Assembly (NCBI RefSeq): GCF_000421545.1
Contig: NZ_ATXF01000004.1
Span: 124,001 to 188,000 of the forward strand
From: Agromyces italicus DSM 16388
Lineage (GTDB): Bacteria > Actinomycetota > Actinomycetes > Actinomycetales > Microbacteriaceae
DNA: 64,000 nt
Reading direction: 5' to 3'
Part shown: one piece after another, positions 8,576 through 16,656 of the stretch
Position numbering within the stretch: position 1 is the stretch's first letter
Layout of the letters: each line of letters opens with the position of its first letter
Translations under genes and position numbers: made by a program
Notes under the pieces: generated by a model
What the model was told of the DNA's origin: nothing
Databases searched by the model: none
What the model saw: the letters and a program-made list of their open reading frames with translations, nothing else

Positions 8576-9640
8576 CTAGCGTTCGTTCTGCCGCGGGATC
8601 ACGACCTGCTTGATGATCAGCAGGAGCGCTGCGGCGACCGGGATCGCGACGAGCGCCCCGAGGACGCCGCCGAGCGCACCGCCCGCGAGCGCCGCGATGA
8701 CGACGAGGGCACCGGGCACCTTGACCGCGCGGTTCATGATGCGCGGGCTCAGCACGTACGCCTCGACCTGCATGTAGATCACGTAGTAGATGGCGGCGGC
8801 GAGTGCGGTGAGCGGCGAGCCGATCGTCGGAATGAGGCAGACGAGCACGATGATGATCGAGCCCGTGAGGGTGCCGACGAGGGGCACGAGCGAGAACATG
8901 AATGCGAGGAACGCGAGGACCGCGGTGAACGGCGCACCGATGATCGAGAGGTAGACGAAGCTCAGCGCCCCGTTGACGGCGGCGAGCGACACCTGCCCGA
9001 GCACGAATCGGCCGACCGACTGGGTGATCTGTTCGGTGAGGTCGGCGAACCGGGCGCGCTTCGAGGCCGGCACCAACTGGTAGGTCGCCCGCTTCATCGT
9101 GTTGAGCGACGCCGCGAAGTAGAGCATCAGGATGAAGACGATGATGACGGCGAACACCCCGGTGCCGATCGCCACGGCGGCCTGCAGCACCCCTCCGGCG
9201 AGTTCGGAGAGCTTGTCGGGGTTCGTGAAGAAATCGGTGAGCGCCGCAGTCACCTGCTCGGCGATCTCTTCGACCTTGAGCAGCGGGAACTGCTCCTGGA
9301 GGTACTCGAGCCAGTCCTGGGAGCTCACCTGTCGGACGATCCGAGGGATCTCGTCGATGATGTCGCTGATCTGCTCGACGATCGTCGGGACGACCGCGAG
9401 CACCAGCCCGGCAACGATGAGCCCGACCCCGCTCATCGCGATGAGGATCGCCGACCAACGCGGAAGCCCTCGGCGCTCGAGCCAGCTGATCGCCGGATCG
9501 AGCCCGAGGGCCAGGAAGAGGGCTGCTCCGATGTAGGTGATGATCGCCGAAAGGCTGACGATCGACGTCAGGATGAAGAGTCCGACGCCGACGCCGAGCG
9601 TGCCGACGAGCCCGATGCGGAACGCGTTCTGGATCTTCAT
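8576..9640 (-). CDS. AI-2E family (TqsA/PerM-like) membrane transporter
   Basis: A 354-residue integral membrane protein of the AI-2E/DUF20 family, with about eight transmembrane helices in the usual pattern: two at the N-terminus, one near residue 65, a long soluble segment (residues about 85-155), then five at the C-terminus. The motif VPLVGTLTG and the C-terminal SPRIMNRAVKVPGALVV are family hallmarks. Members export varied substrates, including quorum signals and Na+, so the substrate cannot be told. The ATG has GTAAGGAGCG upstream and follows the coiled-coil gene by 27 bases, so the two form an operon. Confidence 0.88.
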   Translation of the reverse strand: MKIQNAFRIGLVGTLGVGVGLFILTSIVSLSAIITYIGAALFLALGLDPAISWLERRGLPRWSAILIAMSGVGLIVAGLVLAVVPTIVEQISDIIDEIPRIVRQVSSQDWLEYLQEQFPLLKVEEIAEQVTAALTDFFTNPDKLSELAGGVLQAAVAIGTGVFAVIIVFILMLYFAASLNTMKRATYQLVPASKRARFADLTEQITQSVGRFVLGQVSLAAVNGALSFVYLSIIGAPFTAVLAFLAFMFSLVPLVGTLTGSIIIVLVCLIPTIGSPLTALAAAIYYVIYMQVEAYVLSPRIMNRAVKVPGALVVIAALAGGALGGVLGALVAIPVAAALLLIIKQVVIPRQNER

Positions 9641-9667
9641 GGAACCTGCGCGCTCCTTACGGCTCGA

Positions 9668-11281
9668 CTACTTCGTGTCGGCGGCGATCTGCTCTGCCTG
9701 GGTCAGCACGCCGCGCAGGCTCTCGAAGTAGCCGGCGACCGCGTCGCGCTCGATCCTAATCTGCGAGAGGCGGTCTTCCGCGTCCGCCACGAGGGCGCGT
9801 GTGCGTTCCTCGGCATCCGCGATGAGCTTGCGCGCCTGGTCGTGCGCGGCGGCGACGCGCTCGCGTGCCTCCTCGTCGGCCCTGTCGCGGACTCCGGCGA
9901 TCTCGGCGCGCACCTCGGTCTCGAGGCGCTCGGCCTCCGCGCGGCTCGCCGCCGTGCGGGCGACGGCCTCGGCGAGTTCGGCGTTCGCGTCCTCGAGGAA
10001 CTGCTGAGTCTGGGCGACGGCCTCCTGGTGCGCCGCGAGGCGCTCCTGCTCGGACTCGTCGCGCTTCGCAGTGAGTTCGGACTCGAGGTCGAGGTGCGAC
10101 TTCTCGATCTCGCGACGCATGCGGTTCACCTCGTGCGTGGTCTTCTTCCGCATCGCGGTGAGCTGGTTGTCGAGATCGATGCGCGACTGCTCGGACTCGG
10201 CGTCGAAGTCGGCTCGTGCCTGCTCCTGCTCGAGGGCGAGGTCGGCGCGCATCTGGTCGAGGTCGGCGGCGTGCTTCGCGCGAATGCGCTCGAGTTCGTG
10301 CTGGAGCTTCAGGCGCGCGGCTTCGGCCTCGCGGTCGAGGTCGACCTTGGCCTGCTCGCGCTGTTCGGCGAGTTCGGCGCGGCTGCCGGCGAGTTCGCGG
10401 TCGAGGTCCGTGCGGGCTTGTTCGAGTTCGTGGACGAGGGAGGCGCGACGTTCGGCGATCTCGGCGTCGATGCCGGCGCGGGCCTCGGCCGATTCGCGCT
10501 CGAGGTCGAGCTTGGACTGCTCGGTCTCGCGGGTGAGGTCGATCCGCGCCTGCTCGGTCTCCTTCGCGAGCTCGGCGCGTGCGCGGTCGAGTTCGATCGC
10601 GACCTCGGCTCGGGTCTGTTCGGTCTCCTGGGTGAGGCCGGCCGCGGTCGCCCGGGCCTCGCTCGCCTCGGCGTTCGCGGCGACGAGGATCTCGGAGGAC
10701 TTCCGCTCGGCGGCCGAGACGAGCGCGGCGGATTCGCGCTTCGCGGTCGTGCGCAGCTCGGCGGTCTCGGTCGCGACGGCGCCGCGGATCGCCGCGGCAT
10801 CGCGCGCGGCGTCCTGTCGGAGCTGCTCGCTCGTCTCGTGGGCGCGGGCGACCATGTCGTCGGCTTCGGCGCGAGCGTTCTCGAGCATGCGGTTGGCCTG
10901 GGCGCGCGTCTCGGTGAGCGTGCGCTCGGCGAGTTCGTGCGCGTCGGAACGCATGAGGTGCGCCTCGTCCTCGGCGGCGCGGCGGAGCTTCTCGGCGTCG
11001 ATGTCGGCCTGGGCGATGAGCCGGGTCGACTGCTCTTCGGCGACGCGCAGGGTGTTCTCGAGCTTGGTGCCGAGGCCCGAGAAGGTCGGGCTGCCGACCT
11101 CTTCGAGTTCTGCGGTCAGCTCTTCGATTCGCGCGAGCAGGCGCTTGTTCTCTTTCACCGAGTCCGACGACTGGTTGTTCGCGGTGATGATGTCGCGACG
11201 AAGGCCGTTGATGGCCTTGTCGACCTCGTCCTTGTCGTATCCACGGAACACCTGTGTGAACTCGGTCTCTTCGACGGCCAT
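9668..11281 (-). CDS. Long DivIVA-like coiled-coil protein
   Basis: A 537-residue protein from the ATG at 11281, which has GGAGGAAGC directly upstream; an earlier in-frame ATG is disfavoured. The first 45 residues (FTQVFRGYDKDEVDKAINGL) match the membrane-binding DivIVA N-terminal motif. Nearly all the rest is heptad-type coiled coil, Ala/Glu/Arg-rich, with many repeats of the kind ERExxRAxLDxELE. This is the architecture of Scy-like or Wag31-like polarity scaffolds of Actinobacteria. It sits upstream of the AI-2E transporter in an operon and divergently from the next membrane protein. A role as polar-growth scaffold is inferred. Confidence 0.8.
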   Translation of the reverse strand: MAVEETEFTQVFRGYDKDEVDKAINGLRRDIITANNQSSDSVKENKRLLARIEELTAELEEVGSPTFSGLGTKLENTLRVAEEQSTRLIAQADIDAEKLRRAAEDEAHLMRSDAHELAERTLTETRAQANRMLENARAEADDMVARAHETSEQLRQDAARDAAAIRGAVATETAELRTTAKRESAALVSAAERKSSEILVAANAEASEARATAAGLTQETEQTRAEVAIELDRARAELAKETEQARIDLTRETEQSKLDLERESAEARAGIDAEIAERRASLVHELEQARTDLDRELAGSRAELAEQREQAKVDLDREAEAARLKLQHELERIRAKHAADLDQMRADLALEQEQARADFDAESEQSRIDLDNQLTAMRKKTTHEVNRMRREIEKSHLDLESELTAKRDESEQERLAAHQEAVAQTQQFLEDANAELAEAVARTAASRAEAERLETEVRAEIAGVRDRADEEARERVAAAHDQARKLIADAEERTRALVADAEDRLSQIRIERDAVAGYFESLRGVLTQAEQIAADTK

Positions 11282-11464
11282 GCTTCCTCCGGGTCGTGTC
11301 CCGCGTTTGTGGGGGCTCATGCGGGAATCGTTCCGATTGTACGGGGCTTCGGGGTACCGTGCGGTGCGGCCGCTGCCAGGGATCGGTGAGGCGACTCACA
11401 GACTCTGCCGGTAGTGTGGAATGTCTTTGTCGGATGCCGCCGTGCGCGGCTTTGGAGGTTGTTC

Positions 11465-13375
11465 GTGCGCTTCGCCCTCGCAATCGTGGCCTTCGTCGCC
11501 GCGGCCGTGATGATCGGGCTCGGCATCGCCCAACGCACGGTGTTCATGGAAGCCGATCGGGTGTCGATGTCGGCCGAGTCCGACGGCGAGAGCGCGTTCA
11601 TGGTGATCGGGCCCGATGCGCTGGCCGCGAATCCCGGCAAGCAGGAGATCTCGGTGTCGGGCGACGGCCCGATCTTCATCTCGTACGGGCGCACCACCGA
11701 TGTTCAGGCGTGGCTCGGTGAGATCCCCTACGAGTCGGTGCGCTACGACGCCGAAGAGAAGACGCTCGTGACCGAGTCGGTGACCGCTCCGCCCGCCGAC
11801 GAGCCCGAGACCGCATCGCCCACCGACGAGCCGGAGACGTCGCCGACCGCGACCCCGGCGCCGACCGAGACGCCCGCGGCCACCGACGCCGCGCCCGACC
11901 CCGAGGCGCTCGCCGCCGCCACGCCCATCGGCTCCGACCTCTGGCTCGACGAGTTCACGGGGGAGCGATTCGTGACCACGACCATCGACGTCCCCGAGGG
12001 GATCTCCGTGCTCGTCGCCTCCGACGGTCTGTCGCCCGCGCCGACGCGCGTGTCGCTCGACTGGCCGACCGACACCGTGACCCCGTGGGCGGGGCCGCTC
12101 ATCGTGGGCGGTGGCCTCGTCTTCCTCGTGGGGCTGGGGCTGCTCGCCTCCGGGTTCATCCGCCACAAGCGGTCGCGGGGACCGCGTCGCAACCTTCCCA
12201 AGGGGCCGCGCGGCCGCCTTCCGAGTGCACCGAAACCCACGCGCAACCAGGTCGGCGGCAGCGGCGGGCGCCGTGCCGTCGGGCGTGCCAAGCGCGTCGT
12301 GATCGTCCCGGCGCTGCTCCTTCCCGCCCTCGCGCTCTCCGCGTGCTCCGCCGACTACTGGCCGAGCTTCGACGGCGACCAGGCTCCGGCGACGACGGCA
12401 CCGGCGACCCCGGTCACCACCGCCGACGCCGAGGAGGAGACCGATCCCGAGGCGCCGGCCGTCGAGCCCGCGGTGACGGTGCCGCAGATGGAGCGCATCA
12501 TGCGCCGACTCGCGGTCTTCACGGGCGAGGTCGACGAGTCGCGCGACGCCGACCTCGCCGCGGAACGCTTCGTCGGCCCGCCGCTCGAAGCCCGTGCAGC
12601 CAACTACACGATCAGGGGCAAGCTCGAAGATCACCCGCTTCCGCCTGCGATTCCGGCCTCGCCCCTGACCCTGACGCTCCCGCAGCAGTCGACAGGCTGG
12701 CCTCGCACGGTGCTCACGATCGCGAAGAACGCCGACGACGAGACGATCGCACCCACGGCGCTCGTGCTCGTGCAGGAGACTCCGCGCGAGAACTACCACG
12801 TCATCTCCCAGACCGCGCTCGTTCCCGACACCGACGTGCCCGAGGTCGCTCCGGCCTCGATCGGCGCTCCGCCCATCTCGCCCGAGTACAAGGGTCTCGT
12901 GATGCCCACCGGCGAGGTCGCGGCGGCGTACGCCGATATCCTGCAGAACGGGGCCGAGAGCACCTTCGCCCCGATGTTCGCGCTCGACGACTCCGATCTC
13001 GACGAGGCGCTCAATGCCGCGAGCCGTAAGAAGGCGGCCGAGTCCGAGAACCCGACGGCGACGCTCACGGTGTCGACGGCGGCCGGCTCGATGCCGCCGA
13101 TCTCCTTCGGCACGATCGACGCAGGGGCGATCGTCGCGGTCGACGTGCGCCGCGGCGAGAAGAGCGTGCCCAACGACGGAGGCACCACCGGGTTCCAGGA
13201 GGGCGGCAGCGCCGCGGCGCTGTCGGGCTTCACCGAGCAGAGCGCGAAGGGGGTGTCGCGGGTCAGCGGCATCCAATTGCTCTTCTACGTCCCGGGCGTC
13301 AGCGCGGGTGAGAACGCGCAGATCCAACTCCTCGGCTGGTCCGAGAACCTGATTCAAGCTGCGGAGGTCAAGTGA
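11465..13375 (+). CDS. Membrane protein with internal lipobox-like segment
   Basis: A 636-residue protein of unknown function. The GTG at 11465 follows GGAGG (11454-11458) with ideal spacing. Residues 2-24 form a first membrane segment, then comes an extracytoplasmic part with a Thr/Pro/Glu-rich linker, then a second helix (about 209-233, GPLIVGGGLVFLVGLGLLAS) and a basic loop. Residues about 278-294 read VVIVPALLLPALALSAC, a signal-peptide-like stretch ending in a lipobox, in the middle of the protein. The remaining 340 residues look secreted. It appears to be a fusion of a membrane protein with a lipoprotein. Its stop overlaps the thioredoxin-TPR gene by four bases. Confidence 0.75.
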   Translation: MRFALAIVAFVAAAVMIGLGIAQRTVFMEADRVSMSAESDGESAFMVIGPDALAANPGKQEISVSGDGPIFISYGRTTDVQAWLGEIPYESVRYDAEEKTLVTESVTAPPADEPETASPTDEPETSPTATPAPTETPAATDAAPDPEALAAATPIGSDLWLDEFTGERFVTTTIDVPEGISVLVASDGLSPAPTRVSLDWPTDTVTPWAGPLIVGGGLVFLVGLGLLASGFIRHKRSRGPRRNLPKGPRGRLPSAPKPTRNQVGGSGGRRAVGRAKRVVIVPALLLPALALSACSADYWPSFDGDQAPATTAPATPVTTADAEEETDPEAPAVEPAVTVPQMERIMRRLAVFTGEVDESRDADLAAERFVGPPLEARAANYTIRGKLEDHPLPPAIPASPLTLTLPQQSTGWPRTVLTIAKNADDETIAPTALVLVQETPRENYHVISQTALVPDTDVPEVAPASIGAPPISPEYKGLVMPTGEVAAAYADILQNGAESTFAPMFALDDSDLDEALNAASRKKAAESENPTATLTVSTAAGSMPPISFGTIDAGAIVAVDVRRGEKSVPNDGGTTGFQEGGSAAALSGFTEQSAKGVSRVSGIQLLFYVPGVSAGENAQIQLLGWSENLIQAAEVK

Positions 13376-14319
13376 CGAACCCCATTCCTCCCTCGGGGGC
13401 CGCCCTTCGCGGGGCCGTCGACCTGTCGACGCTCGTGCAGCGACAGCAGACGGCCTCGACCCCGAGCGGCGCGCACGCACCGTCGTCGTCCGATCGCATC
13501 GTCGTCGAGACCGACGACACGGGCTTCGGCGCCGTCCTCGAACTCTCTCGCACCGTTCCCGTCGTCGTCGCGCTGTGGGCCTCATGGAGCGAACCGTCGC
13601 AGGCGCTCCTCGGCGCCCTCGAGCGCCTGGTTCGTGCCCGAGACGGACGGCTGATCCTCGCCGCGGCCGACGCCGACCGCAGTCCGCAGCTCGTGCAGGC
13701 GTTCCAGGCACAGGCGATTCCGACGGTCGTCGCGCTCGTCGCGGGGCAGCCGGTGCCGCTCTTCGCGGGCGAGCAGCCCGACGAGGTCATCTCGCAGCTC
13801 TTCGACCAGTTGCTCGAACTCGGTGCCCAGCACGGGGTGTCGGGTCGGGTCGAGGCGGGCGACGGCGAAGCGGAGCAGTCTGCGCCCGAGCCCGTCGAGA
13901 CGCCGCTGCCGCCGCTCCACCAGGAGGCCTACGAGGCGATCGAACGGCGCGACTACGATGCGGCCGCAGCCGCGTACCGCACCGCCATCGCGCAGGATCC
14001 GCGCGACACCCTCGCGGTCGCCGGACTCGCCCAGGCGAACCTCCTCGGCAGGCTCGCGGGCAAGACCCTCGACGAGATCCGTCAGGCGGCCGCCGCGGCA
14101 CCCGACGACCTGGCCGCGCAGCTCGACGTCGTCGATCTCGATGTCTCGGGCGGTCATGTCGACGACGCCTTCGATCGGCTCCTCACGATGTTCCCCTCGC
14201 TCGACGCCGACGGGCAGAGACTCGTGCGCGAGCGGCTCGTCGAGCTGTTCGAGGTCGTCGGCACCGATGACGCGCGCGTGGCGACGGCCCGCCGCCGCCT
14301 CGCGAGCCTCCTCTACTGA
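13372..14319 (+). CDS. Thioredoxin-fold TPR co-chaperone (YbbN/CnoX-like)
   Basis: A 315-residue protein: an N-terminal thioredoxin fold (residues about 42-155) followed by tetratricopeptide-like helices (about 185-315, for example YEAIERRDYDAAAAAYRTA). This is the layout of YbbN/CnoX holdases, which protect clients during oxidative stress and hand them to GroEL or DnaK. The active-site position reads WASWSEPSQ, so the CxxC of thioredoxin is Ser73-x-x-Ser76 and there is no disulfide chemistry; several YbbN proteins also lack one or both Cys. The GTG start overlaps the upstream stop, indicating coupling. Confidence 0.85.
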   Translation: MTNPIPPSGAALRGAVDLSTLVQRQQTASTPSGAHAPSSSDRIVVETDDTGFGAVLELSRTVPVVVALWASWSEPSQALLGALERLVRARDGRLILAAADADRSPQLVQAFQAQAIPTVVALVAGQPVPLFAGEQPDEVISQLFDQLLELGAQHGVSGRVEAGDGEAEQSAPEPVETPLPPLHQEAYEAIERRDYDAAAAAYRTAIAQDPRDTLAVAGLAQANLLGRLAGKTLDEIRQAAAAAPDDLAAQLDVVDLDVSGGHVDDAFDRLLTMFPSLDADGQRLVRERLVELFEVVGTDDARVATARRRLASLLY

Positions 14320-14343
14320 CGGAACCCCGCCAGCGAGGCGCAC

Positions 14344-14407
14344 GCCACGATTTCGGAGATCTGCCCCGATTCGGGTCCATGGGGATGCTCCGCTCCGAAG
14401 TCGTGGC
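14344..14407. terminator. Long inverted repeat between convergent genes
   Basis: A 15-base arm (14344-14358) pairs with 14393-14407 with a single wobble; the loop contains a further CCCC/GGGG pairing. It lies between the convergent thioredoxin-TPR gene and glgB and probably terminates both. Confidence 0.55.
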
Positions 14408-14452
14408 GATCGCCGACGTTGTGGTGGGCGGCCTCGTGCTGAACCGCGCCGC

Positions 14453-16654
14453 TCAATCCTCCAACTCGAACCACACCGCGCCGAGCGGCGGCAGCGCGAA
14501 CGTCGCCGAGGCGGGCCGTCCGGCCCACGGCACGGGTTCGGTTTCGACACCGTCGAGGTTGCCGACGCCCGAGCCGCCGAACTCCGCGGCATCCGAATTC
14601 AGCACCTCGCGCCACCGGCCTTCGAACGGCAGACCGAGTCGGAAGCGCTCGTGGGGCCGCCCCGCGAAGTTCACGATGCAGAGCAACGGCCGTCGCTCGC
14701 GGTCGTAGCGCAGGAACGCGAGCACGTTCTCGGCCGCGGCGCCGCCCTCGACCCATTCGAAGCCCGCGGCGTCGTCGTCGAGCTGCCACAGCGCGGCCGT
14801 CTCGCGGTAGCGTCGATTCAGTGCGCCCACGAACTCGGCGAGCTGACGATGCGACGGCTGGTCGAGGATCCACCAGTCGAGGCCGCGCTCCTCGCTCCAC
14901 TCGCTGAGCTGGCCGAACTCCTGGCCCATGAACAGCAGCTGCTTGCCGGGGTGCGCCCACATGAACGCGAGGTAGGCGCGCACGTTGGCGAGCTGCTGCC
15001 AGTGATCGCCCGGCATCTTGCGGACGAGCGAGCCCTTGCCGTGCACGACCTCGTCGTGCGAGATCGGCAGGATGAAGTGCTCGCTGAACGCGTAGAGGAA
15101 CGAGAAGGTCAGCTCGTGGTGATGGTGCGCCCGATGCATCGGCTCCGTCTGGATGTACTCGAGCGAGTCGTGCATCCAGCCCATGTTCCACTTGTAGCCG
15201 AAGCCGAGGCCGCCTGAGCTCGTGGGCGCGGTGACCCCGGGCCACGAGGTCGACTCTTCCGCGATCATGACGATGCCGGGGTTGCGCTTGTACGCGGTCG
15301 CGGTCGCCTCCTGGAGGAATGCGACCGCCTCCAGGTGCTCGCGCCCGCCGTGCACGTTCGGCAGCCATTCACCCTCGGCACGCGAATAGTCGAGGTAGAG
15401 CATGGACGCCACGGCGTCGACCCGGAGGCCGTCGACGTGCAGCTCTTCCAGCCAGAACAGGGCGTTCGCGACGAGGAAGTTGCGCACCCGGGGGTTGCCG
15501 TAATCGAAGACGAGGGTGCCCCAGTCCTTCTGCTCGCCGCGCCGGGGGTCGGCGTGCTCGTAGAGCGCTTCGCCGTCGAAGCGGGCGAGCGCCCACTCGT
15601 CCTTCGGGAAGTGCCCCGGCACCCAGTCCATGATCACGCCGATGCCCGCTTGGTGCAGGCGGTCGATGAGGTGCCTGAGGTCGTCGGGGGAGCCGAAACG
15701 GCTGGTCACGGCGTAGTAGCCCGTCACCTGGTAGCCCCACGACCCGCCGAAGGGATGCTCCGCGAGGGGCATGAACTCGACGTGCGTGCAGCCCAGCCAG
15801 TCGAGGTACTCGATGAGTTCATCGGCGATGTCGCGGTAGCCCTTGCCGGGGCGCCATGAGCCGAGGTGCAGCTCGTAGATCGACATGGGGCGCTCGTGCG
15901 CGTTCGTCACGGCGCGGAGCGACATCCACTCGCCGTCGCCCCACTCGTACGCGGTGACGTCGACGATCGAGGCGGTCGCGGGCGCCTGTTCGGCGCGGCG
16001 GGCCATGGGGTCGGCCTTCATGGTCCACTCGCCGGCGCGCGTGAGGATCTCGAACTTGTAGCGCGCACCCGGCTCGAGCTCGGGCACGAAGAGCTCCCAG
16101 ACGCCGCTCCGCCCCATGCTGCGCATCGCATGCCCGGCGCCGTCCCAGCGGTTGAAGTCGCCCACGACCCGCACGGCCCGTGCGCGTGGTGCCCAGACGG
16201 TGAACGCCGTGCCGCTGATCGAGGCCGAGACGCCCCAATGCTCCCGGTGCGTGGCACCGAGTGCCTGCCAGAGTTGTTCGTGTCTGCCCTCCCCGATCAG
16301 GTGGAGGTCGAGCTCGCCGATCGTCGGGGCGAAGCGGTACGGGTCGTCGGCGAGCCACTCCCCGCCATCGGCGTAGCGTGCGCGGATCAGGTAGTCGCAG
16401 GGGCCGAAGTCGCCCGCGCCGGCCCAGATGCCGTGTCCGACGTGCTCGAGCGCGAGGGTCTCGCCGCCGGCGAGGATCGCGTCGACCGAGTCGGCGAGCG
16501 GGCGACGGGTGCGGATCGCGGAGAACGGTCCGGGCTCGGCCACGCGCGCGAAGCCGTGCTGCCCGAGGACGGAGTGCGGGTCGGCATGGCGACCCTCGGC
16601 GACGGCGGCGAGCACCTCGCCATCGACGTCGGGTGCGGCGATCGGTTCAGGCAT
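14453..16654 (-). CDS. glgB: 1,4-alpha-glucan branching enzyme
   Basis: GH13 branching enzyme, 733 residues, the usual GlgB length. It cuts alpha-1,4 chains and makes alpha-1,6 branches in glycogen or GlgE-type glucan. The ATG at 16654 (MPEPIAAPDVDG) lies two bases after the glgE stop and gives an N-terminal carbohydrate-binding N1 region followed by a CBM48 domain. In the catalytic barrel, Asp413 in GLRVDAVAS is the nucleophile and Glu466 in MIAEESTSWP the acid/base; HDEVVHGKGSL is also typical. It is co-transcribed with glgE, whose linear glucan product it branches. Confidence 0.96.
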   Translation of the reverse strand: MPEPIAAPDVDGEVLAAVAEGRHADPHSVLGQHGFARVAEPGPFSAIRTRRPLADSVDAILAGGETLALEHVGHGIWAGAGDFGPCDYLIRARYADGGEWLADDPYRFAPTIGELDLHLIGEGRHEQLWQALGATHREHWGVSASISGTAFTVWAPRARAVRVVGDFNRWDGAGHAMRSMGRSGVWELFVPELEPGARYKFEILTRAGEWTMKADPMARRAEQAPATASIVDVTAYEWGDGEWMSLRAVTNAHERPMSIYELHLGSWRPGKGYRDIADELIEYLDWLGCTHVEFMPLAEHPFGGSWGYQVTGYYAVTSRFGSPDDLRHLIDRLHQAGIGVIMDWVPGHFPKDEWALARFDGEALYEHADPRRGEQKDWGTLVFDYGNPRVRNFLVANALFWLEELHVDGLRVDAVASMLYLDYSRAEGEWLPNVHGGREHLEAVAFLQEATATAYKRNPGIVMIAEESTSWPGVTAPTSSGGLGFGYKWNMGWMHDSLEYIQTEPMHRAHHHHELTFSFLYAFSEHFILPISHDEVVHGKGSLVRKMPGDHWQQLANVRAYLAFMWAHPGKQLLFMGQEFGQLSEWSEERGLDWWILDQPSHRQLAEFVGALNRRYRETAALWQLDDDAAGFEWVEGGAAAENVLAFLRYDRERRPLLCIVNFAGRPHERFRLGLPFEGRWREVLNSDAAEFGGSGVGNLDGVETEPVPWAGRPASATFALPPLGAVWFELED

Positions 16655-16656
16655 CC

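Noticed and set aside
13372-14319. Thioredoxin-TPR gene as an active thiol oxidoreductase
   Set aside because: Both active-site cysteines are serines.
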